64,000 nucleotides of DNA from Streptomyces iranensis (lineage in GTDB: Bacteria > Actinomycetota > Actinomycetes > Streptomycetales > Streptomycetaceae), in assembly GCF_017874715.1 (NCBI RefSeq), contig NZ_JAGGLR010000017.1:224603-288602 (forward strand), read 5' to 3'. The notes under the pieces were generated by a model. It made no database searches. It was not told the origin of the DNA and was given only the letters and a program-made list of their open reading frames with translations. How positions within the stretch are numbered: position 1 is the stretch's first letter; each line of letters starts with the position of its first letter. The translations under genes were made by a program, and so were the position numbers. This document shows positions 58,996 to 64,000 of this stretch, in pieces.

Positions 58996-59313
58996 TCAAG
59001 AGCCGGCCAAGTCCTCGCCACGGTAGGTGGAGAGGTCGGCCAGGAACTTGCGGCGCAGGGCGGGGACCCTGCTGGTCGCGGCGAAATAGCTGCGGGCGGC
59101 GAAGAGCGCGAGGCGGCCGGTGACGGGCCGGAAGACCGGATCGTCGCCGCTGGTGCCATTGCTGGTGAGGGATTCGGCGACGCGCTCGTAGCCGTAGGGG
59201 ATCATCTCGGCCTCGTAGTCGCCGATCGCGGCCAACAGCCGCTTGCGCCCGCCCGCGACGGCAGTCAGCTCGCGGCACAGCAGTGTGGCGTCGCGCAGCG
59301 CGGTGTTACCGCC
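58996..59313 (-). pseudogene. C-terminal fragment of an FAD-dependent monooxygenase
   Basis: The minus strand reads GGNTALRDATLLCRELTAVA from 59313, the end of the conserved second FAD motif of PHBH-type monooxygenases, and continues through RKRLLAAIGDYEAEMIPYGY to a stop at 58996. Everything N-terminal (the nucleotide-binding fold) is missing: at 59313 the sequence switches to a MarR gene on the other strand. Confidence 0.75.
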
Positions 59314-59513
59314 GCAGGAGCGTGGTCAAGGTAACGCCGGAAGCGACCCGGCGCTGCTACGAGCTCATGGCCCCGCTCATCGAGGACGGCGCGAAGGAAC
59401 TCGGGGCGCTGTACAGCGCGGAGCAGTTGGAACTGGTCATGGATTTCCTACGGGCCACCACCGCGCTCCAGACCCGGCACACCGAACGCCTGCGCGCTTT
59501 GCGGGGCCAGTGA
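59313..59513 (+). pseudogene. C-terminal fragment of a MarR-family regulator
   Basis: The plus strand reads RRSVVKVTPEATRRCYELMA, then LIEDGAKELGALYSAEQLELV, ending at 59513; this is the wing end and last helices of a MarR protein. The recognition helix and start are absent. It abuts the monooxygenase fragment head-to-head, so one deletion seems to have removed the 5' parts of both genes. Confidence 0.75.
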
Positions 59514-60212
59514 GGCCAGTGTGGTGGGCCGGATCGCGTCGGTGGCGGTTGAGCCGAGGAGGAGGTCGGTCAGGTTGTGGGGCCGGGCCTGTTCGTCGGT
59601 GGGGGTCGCCGCGGTGATGCGGTCCAGGCGGAAGCCTCGGCCGGCGCGGCGGGTGCGGCACCAGGCGATGAGGTACCAGCGGCCTTCGGCGGTGAGGAGT
59701 CCGGACGGTTCCACGACTCGGTCGGTTTCGCGTCCGGACGCGTCGGTGTAGGACAGCCGCAGCGCCACGTTGTGGGTGAGGGCCCGTTCCACGGCGGTGC
59801 GGATCTCGGAGTCGGTTCGGGTCGGCCGCGCGACGATCCGTGCGGCGAGTTCGCGGGCCGCCGCCGATGCGGGGCCGGTCATCGAGGCCGCGATCTTCTG
59901 GGCCGCGGTGCGGGCCGCGCCCGCGTAGGGGGTGGCGGCGCCGACAGCGGCGAGCGCGGCGGTCAGTGCGGAGGCTTCTTCGGCGGTGAAGTGGATCGGA
60001 GGGAGGGTCATCTCCGGGGAGATGGACCAGCCCCCGCCCCGCCCGGGTGTGGTGCGCACCGGAACGCCGGTGTCCATCAGCGTCTGGAGGTCGCGCTGCA
60101 CCGTGCGGGTGCTGATCTCGAATCGCGCGGCGAGCGCCGCGACCGTCAGTGGCCGCGGCGCGGCCGCGCGCAACTCCTCCACCAGCGCGTACAGCCGGGC
60201 GGTGCGGTTCAT
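59448..60212 (-). CDS. YafY/WYL-domain transcriptional regulator
   Basis: A 254-aa regulator. The N-terminal HTH (RLYALVEELRAAAPRPLTVA, then FEISTRTVQRDLQTLMDTGVPV) is of DeoR/HTH_11 type, followed by the WYL sensor domain (NVALRLSYTDASGRETDRVV, then GRWYLIAWC and FRLDRI). ATG at 60212 is 10 bp downstream of the esterase stop, so both form an operon. The last 22 residues overlap the MarR remnant on the other strand; the family's C-terminal extension is short here and the end may have been reshaped by the nearby deletion. Confidence 0.85.
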   Translation of the reverse strand: MNRTARLYALVEELRAAAPRPLTVAALAARFEISTRTVQRDLQTLMDTGVPVRTTPGRGGGWSISPEMTLPPIHFTAEEASALTAALAAVGAATPYAGAARTAAQKIAASMTGPASAAARELAARIVARPTRTDSEIRTAVERALTHNVALRLSYTDASGRETDRVVEPSGLLTAEGRWYLIAWCRTRRAGRGFRLDRITAATPTDEQARPHNLTDLLLGSTATDAIRPTTLASLAPQSAQAFGVPGLERGGGP

Positions 60213-60222
60213 GGGGCCGACG

Positions 60223-61185
60223 CTACCGGCACGCCGTGGCCAGGAAGTCCCGCTCGCGCCGCTGTTCCCGCTCGGTGATGGTGAGGGGGAACAGGGTGAA
60301 GCCGTGCATCGCGCCGGCGATGACGTCGAGCCGTACGGGCGCGCCGGCCGACCGCCAACGCTGGGCCAGGAACAGGGAGTCGTCCAGCAGCGGGTCCTCG
60401 GTGCCGACGACGAGGCGGGCGGATGGCAGACCGGCCAGGTCCGCGAAGAGCGGGGAGACCTCGGGGTCGCGGCGCTGCTCCGCCCCCATCCCCGGCGTGA
60501 ACAGTTCATAGGCGCCCCGGAGCGAATCGGTGTTGCTCAGCCGCGGTCGGGGGCCGAACAGCCGCTGGCTCGGTGTCATCGACAGGTCGTAGGGGCCGAA
60601 GAGCAGGTGGGCCGCCCGGAACGCGCCGGTGATGCCGTGCCGGTCGCGAAGGCGCAGCAGTGTCACGACGCTGAGGTGGGCACCGGCCGATTCGCCGCCG
60701 ATCAGCAGCCGTTCCGTACCGAACTCGGTTGCGGCGTGCTCCACCAGCCACCGGGCGACCGCTTCGCAGTCGTCGGGCCCGGCGGGGAACGGGTGTTCCG
60801 GCGCCAGGCGGTACTCCACGCTCACCACCGCCAGCCGCGCCTCCACGGCAAGCCGCCAGAGCCTTTCATCCTGCCCGTCCGCGGCGCCGAACGCCCAGCT
60901 GCCACCGTGGATGTGCAGATGCACGCCGTCGACGCGGTCCGGTACGAACGTCCGCACTTTCACCCCGCCCGCGACGACGCGGTCCTGGCCGTGCTCCAGT
61001 CTCACCGGTGGGGTGTCGGCGCCGAGCCGGTTGCGCCGCAGAAGCGCCAGTGTGGCCGCGCTCGGCACCGGTCCACGGGCCGGTCGGCTCGCCGCGTCGG
61101 CCTCGAACTTCTCGTTGAAGGCAAGGGTTTCGGCGAGGCAGTCCTCATCTGTGATCGTCATGCCGCCGACATCTGTGATCGTCAT
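60223..61185 (-). CDS. Alpha/beta hydrolase, hormone-sensitive-lipase family esterase
   Basis: A 320-aa esterase. Oxyanion motif HIHGGSW (HGG), nucleophile in GGESAGAH, acid in VGTEDPLLDD and His in GAMHGFTLF: a full catalytic set of family IV (HSL) lipases. The start is ambiguous: a 24-bp tandem duplication (61146-61193) repeats the start codon and first residues (GGMTITD twice), giving starts at 61185 or 61161. The gene precedes a WYL regulator and may be controlled by it. Substrate unknown, presumably short-chain esters. Confidence 0.88.
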   Translation of the reverse strand: MTITDVGGMTITDEDCLAETLAFNEKFEADAASRPARGPVPSAATLALLRRNRLGADTPPVRLEHGQDRVVAGGVKVRTFVPDRVDGVHLHIHGGSWAFGAADGQDERLWRLAVEARLAVVSVEYRLAPEHPFPAGPDDCEAVARWLVEHAATEFGTERLLIGGESAGAHLSVVTLLRLRDRHGITGAFRAAHLLFGPYDLSMTPSQRLFGPRPRLSNTDSLRGAYELFTPGMGAEQRRDPEVSPLFADLAGLPSARLVVGTEDPLLDDSLFLAQRWRSAGAPVRLDVIAGAMHGFTLFPLTITEREQRRERDFLATACR

Positions 61186-61193
61186 GCCACCGA
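61146..61193. repeat. 24-bp tandem duplication at the esterase start
   Basis: Two copies (61146-61169, 61170-61193) differing at one base; each contains a start codon in frame. Confidence 0.95.
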
Positions 61194-61424
61194 CGTTCGC
61201 AGCCACCCGCGACAACACCCTGTCACCCTTTCCCTGTGATCTACGTCATGGCCTGTGCGATGTCGTGGCCGCGACGTCGCCGCCGCGATGTCACAGCCGT
61301 GTGCTGGACACGATCTGGGCCGGTCACAACCGGCGGAGGGAGGGCGGTTGGCGGCTCGGCGGCGTTCTCCGTTGCGCACACTGGTGGTGCGGGGCAGGTC
61401 AGCGACGAGTTGGGGGGATACGCC

Positions 61425-61628
61425 ATGGCGGCCGGTTGCCGGGACTGTGAGACGTGTACGAGGTCGTGGCTGGGGCGACTGTTCCAGAACGCGGCGGTGG
61501 GGCTGATGCATGTGGTGACGATCGGCATCAGCTATCTGGTCAAGAAGGGGTTCAGGCGGCACTGCCCGCAGTGCAAGCACCTGCTGTCCAGGCACGCGCG
61601 CAGGGCGGACGGTTCGTTCCGGGACTAG
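61425..61628 (+). CDS. Small zinc-site protein with hydrophobic helix
   Basis: A 67-aa protein: CRDCETCTRS at the start, a hydrophobic central segment (FQNAAVGLMHVVTIGISYLV) and CPQCKHLLSRH before the end. Two CxxC groups flanking an amphipathic helix recall LITAF-like zinc domains that lie on membranes. I know it as a widespread actinomycete hypothetical. ATG at 61425 follows TTGGGGGG; the longer open frame upstream is not conserved in type. Function unknown. Confidence 0.75.
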   Translation: MAAGCRDCETCTRSWLGRLFQNAAVGLMHVVTIGISYLVKKGFRRHCPQCKHLLSRHARRADGSFRD

Positions 61629-61639
61629 GGCCTGCCAGG

Positions 61640-62380
61640 TCACCAGCCGGCCGCGGCTCCGGCGGATGTCCGGCTCGCGGCCGGGAGGCTGCCCGCGGGG
61701 CGGCGCAGGTGCCAGACGTCGGCCGGGGGCAGGTTGGCCCAGACCGTGCTGCGGCCGGTGGCGTAACGGCGGCGGTAGTCGGCCAGCACCTCTTCGGCGG
61801 CCCGGTGCCGCCGCGCCTGGTTCCGGGAGGGGAGCAGGCTGCGGGCCCGCCGGGTGCCGCGGTAGGCGAAGTAGGCCAGGAGGCCGCCGGGGCGCAGCAG
61901 CTCCAGATACCGGCCCATGATCGCCTCGATCTGGCGGGGATCGAAGTTGGCGAAGGGCAGGGCCGAGATGATCGCGTCGTAACGGCGGCCTACGTCGAGT
62001 TCCTCGACGTAGGCCTCGTGCACACGTATCCGCTCGGACCGTCCGGCCAGGTGGGGGTGGGTGCGGACGAGGTCGCGCAGCCGGCCGGTGAAGCGGGGGT
62101 TGGCCTCGACGATGTCCAGGCGGCTGCCCGTCGGCAACTGGTGGATCAGGGAACGGGTGACCGACCCGGTACCGGCGCCGGCCTCCAGGACGCTCAGCGG
62201 CCGCCCCGCCTGTGAGCGCACCGGTTCGGTCAGCGCGTGGGCCAGCGCCCTGCCGCTGGGGGCGAGGGCCCCGGTGGTGCGCATGTCGCGGGCTGCCTCG
62301 AGGAGGAACATCCAGCCTCCGGCGGCGCGCTGTCCGAGGACGTGGTCATGCGGGGTGGTCGAGTCATCCGTGGCATGCAT
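61640..62380 (-). CDS. SAM-dependent methyltransferase (phospholipid N-methyltransferase-like)
   Basis: A 246-aa methyltransferase. Motif I is VLEAGAGTGSVTRSL (near 65), with an acidic residue in DIVEANPRF, and motif IV ISALPFANF; LLRPGGLLAYFAY is a typical post-motif strand. The NPPY-free ALPFANF form and short length resemble the phosphatidylethanolamine N-methyltransferase-like/KsgA-related group. Target lipid or other acceptor is not determinable. It is convergent with the small zinc-site protein. Confidence 0.85.
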   Translation of the reverse strand: MHATDDSTTPHDHVLGQRAAGGWMFLLEAARDMRTTGALAPSGRALAHALTEPVRSQAGRPLSVLEAGAGTGSVTRSLIHQLPTGSRLDIVEANPRFTGRLRDLVRTHPHLAGRSERIRVHEAYVEELDVGRRYDAIISALPFANFDPRQIEAIMGRYLELLRPGGLLAYFAYRGTRRARSLLPSRNQARRHRAAEEVLADYRRRYATGRSTVWANLPPADVWHLRRPAGSLPAASRTSAGAAAGW

Positions 62381-62724
62381 GGGCGCACGCTACATACCGG
62401 CTCCGCATCGGCGGACCCCTCGCCGTGTGACGGTGCCCACCTGCGCGAATGCGGGAGGCGGCGCGGAGGGCCGGTGCGTTGCGCCCCGGCGGCCGACCTG
62501 GGCGCGTTTCGGGTGAGTTGGCGGCACGGGACGACGGGGCGGCGCGTACCGGCACCCCGGAGCGGTAACGCTCATCACATCCACCAGCCGGGACGGTGGC
62601 TCGGCCGAGGGTTACTCCTACCTCACCGTACGTAACACGGCGGCGCCGATGTGCACAGCGCCGTTCCGAGACTGGGGCCTGCCCGGTGGATGATGCCGGA
62701 CAGGCCCCTGGTCCCGAGGAGGGC
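62381..62724. other. Gene-free interval, 344 bp
   Basis: Between the methyltransferase start and the DUF1062 stop. It carries a terminator hairpin (62674-62708) and presumably the methyltransferase promoter; otherwise nothing recognisable. Confidence 0.5.
62674..62708 (-). terminator. Terminator hairpin after the DUF1062 gene
   Basis: Arms GGGGCCTGCCCGG (62674-62686) and CCGGACAGGCCCC (62696-62708), with one mismatch; located 17 bp beyond the minus-strand stop. Confidence 0.75.
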
Positions 62725-63273
62725 TCAGCGCTTGAGCGTGAAGGTGAAGTCGCCGGTGAGCTTGGCGTTCAGCCGGACCGCCGAAACGAGCTTGCCCTCC
62801 GTGATCAGTCTCTCCACCTCGGCCCGGGAAAGACCGCAGCCTTCAGCGATCAGCCGCACCGGCCGGACGGGGATCCGCGCCGCGAAGCGGACCGAGACAT
62901 CCATGACCTCACAGTCCAGGTGATCCGATCCGCCGGTGTCGAGGCGCCAGGCGTTGTCCCAGTCGAGGGCGATGCGATTACGGCGCCGTACGACCGGATC
63001 CTGGAGCAACTCGGCTGTCAGGGCGAGGTCGTTGTCATGCAGCCGGTCCAGCAGCTCGGGTCGTACGGAGCGCACGTTCATCCGCTCCAGGACCGTGAGC
63101 TTCGCCGTTTCCCCGCAGGCGGTACAGAGCACGAGGAGCCAGGCGTCGATGAGCTTGTGGTTCGCGTTGACGCGGAATTTACCGCTTGCCCGGAAGCGCT
63201 CGGACGCGCACGCGTGGCAACGGCGGAGAACGAGCGGCAGGCAGGTGGGCATGACCACCCAGTTATTGAGCAC
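62725..63273 (-). CDS. DUF1062 family protein
   Basis: A 182-aa protein of the DUF1062 family. The N-terminal half has a zinc-ribbon-like arrangement (RCHACASERFRASGKFRVNA, then LCTACGETAKLTVLERMNVR), and the C-terminal half ends in an S4-like helix pair (GLSRAEVERLITEGKLVSAVRL), which suggests RNA binding. No established function. It stands alone with a terminator behind it. Confidence 0.85.
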   Translation of the reverse strand: MLNNWVVMPTCLPLVLRRCHACASERFRASGKFRVNANHKLIDAWLLVLCTACGETAKLTVLERMNVRSVRPELLDRLHDNDLALTAELLQDPVVRRRNRIALDWDNAWRLDTGGSDHLDCEVMDVSVRFAARIPVRPVRLIAEGCGLSRAEVERLITEGKLVSAVRLNAKLTGDFTFTLKR

Positions 63274-63307
63274 AGAAATACACCGGTTTCAGTGAGAAAT
63301 CCGCAGC

Positions 63308-63340
63308 AAAAAAGAGCGCGGCGCATATGCGCGACGCGCG
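63308..63340 (-). terminator. Intrinsic terminator of the VOC gene
   Basis: On the minus strand, a stem-loop around the palindrome GCGCATATGCGC (63316-63340) is followed by TCTTTTTT (six Ts at 63313-63308). A classical U-tract terminator, uncommon in this genus. Confidence 0.75.
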
Positions 63341-63463
63341 ACAAATCAGCGCTTGGGAGGTCTCACACGGTGTACAACGGCACGTCCTCGACTGGGCGAC
63401 TTGGGTCGGCAGCACGCTAATGGCGCAGCGTGGTGCCGCTCCACTGGTTTTTGCCGAAGCAGG

Positions 63464-63847
63464 TCAGCGGGGCTGGAGCCGGCGGTGCAGAAGGCAGAAC
63501 TCGTTGCCTTCGGGGTCGGCCAGGACGTGCCAGTTCTCGGTGCCGGTCTGGCCGACGTCGGCGGGCCTGGCGCCGAGCGCGAGCAGCCGCTCCAGCTCGG
63601 CGTCCTGGTCGCGGTCGGTGGCGTTGACGTCGAGGTGCAGTCGGAGCTTCTCGGGCCGGGGATCGCTGCTGGGGCTGAGGACGAGGGTGGGCTGCAGACC
63701 GCCGAAGCCGGCGTCGGGCGGCCCGATCTCGATGCTTCCGTCGTCCTCCCGGTCGAGTTCGACGTAGCCGAGAACCTCGCTCCAGAACGCGGCGAGCCGC
63801 TCGGGGTCGGCGCAGTCGAGGATCAGCTCACTGATGCGGCATGCCAT
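63464..63847 (-). CDS. VOC-superfamily (glyoxalase-like) protein
   Basis: A 127-aa protein of the vicinal-oxygen-chelate fold: MACRISELILDCADPERLAAFW, then LRLHLDVNA and DPEGNEFCLL near the end, forming two beta-alpha-beta modules. Metal-ligand positions (His in LHLDV, Glu in GNEF) look kept. Such single-domain proteins act as glyoxalases, dioxygenases or drug-binding resistance proteins; the sequence does not separate these. It ends at an intrinsic terminator. Confidence 0.85.
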   Translation of the reverse strand: MACRISELILDCADPERLAAFWSEVLGYVELDREDDGSIEIGPPDAGFGGLQPTLVLSPSSDPRPEKLRLHLDVNATDRDQDAELERLLALGARPADVGQTGTENWHVLADPEGNEFCLLHRRLQPR

Positions 63848-63889
63848 GCCCGTCAGTCTACGGAGAGAACCCGAAAAGCCATCGGCCGC

Positions 63890-63995
<106 letters not shown>

Positions 63996-64000
63996 TGACC

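Noticed and set aside
61250..61300. Operator palindrome GCGACGTCGC before the small zinc-site gene
   Set aside because: Short, GC-only and within a stretch of similar CG-rich words; chance is likely.

Overview
This 64 kb window is very GC-rich, with strong GC preference at third codon positions, many GTG starts and 1- or 4-base gene overlaps. It also carries a Zur/ZnuACB locus, a XRE/DUF397 pair, a SAV_2336-type MoxR operon and an ESX-style Rhs toxin. Together these indicate a Streptomyces-like actinomycete chromosome. The gene mix (housekeeping genes scattered among regulators, efflux pumps, a toxin locus and gene debris) suits a core-to-arm transition.

Layout. 1-3.9 kb: sugar ABC permeases, a GntR regulator and a PLP enzyme. 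3.96-5.4 kb: a frameshifted tnpB-only insertion element. 5.4-10.7 kb: an ArsR-type regulator, then a LysR / NylB-like hydrolase / cytosine-permease module bracketed by two identical 48-bp hairpin repeats. 10.8-13.5 kb: pyruvate phosphate dikinase. 14.0-21.9 kb: a four-gene overlapping operon (alpha/beta hydrolase, caspase with VMAP-C-like end, MoxR AAA ATPase, vWA-like TPR protein) that looks like a biological-conflict system and is the most interesting locus here. 22.1-30.2 kb: tRNA-dihydrouridine synthase, two DHA2 pumps, and aldo-keto reductase/TetR. 30.3-35.2 kb: glycyl-tRNA synthetase and the divergent znuACB-zur zinc locus. 35.3-38.3 kb: small and membrane proteins plus a Cmx-type pump. 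38.4-44.5 kb: a WXG-like partner, an Rhs polymorphic toxin and three candidate immunity genes. 44.7-50.3 kb: an SDR, a DHFR-like/TetR pair, uppS, recO and XRE-DUF397/ATPase genes. 50.3-55.6 kb: FtsX-type ABC exporter divergent from a sensor kinase/response regulator pair. 55.7-59.5 kb: a decaying zone with a NUDIX gene whose end is read from an IS5 remnant, a TetR/SDR pair, two tRNA-like relics and four truncated genes. 59.4-63.8 kb: a WYL regulator, an esterase, a small zinc protein, a methyltransferase, DUF1062 and a VOC protein. The last 110 bases are dominated by poly-G runs that look like an assembly artefact.

Two patterns recur. Regulator/target pairs are divergent or co-transcribed, with clear inverted repeats between or before them (27673, 26066, 46324, 57149). 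Short tandem duplications of 13-43 bp repeatedly sit at gene ends or starts (918, 22049, 24951, 27601, 29834, 34618, 45861, 61146). All functions are inferred from sequence recognition alone; no database search was run.
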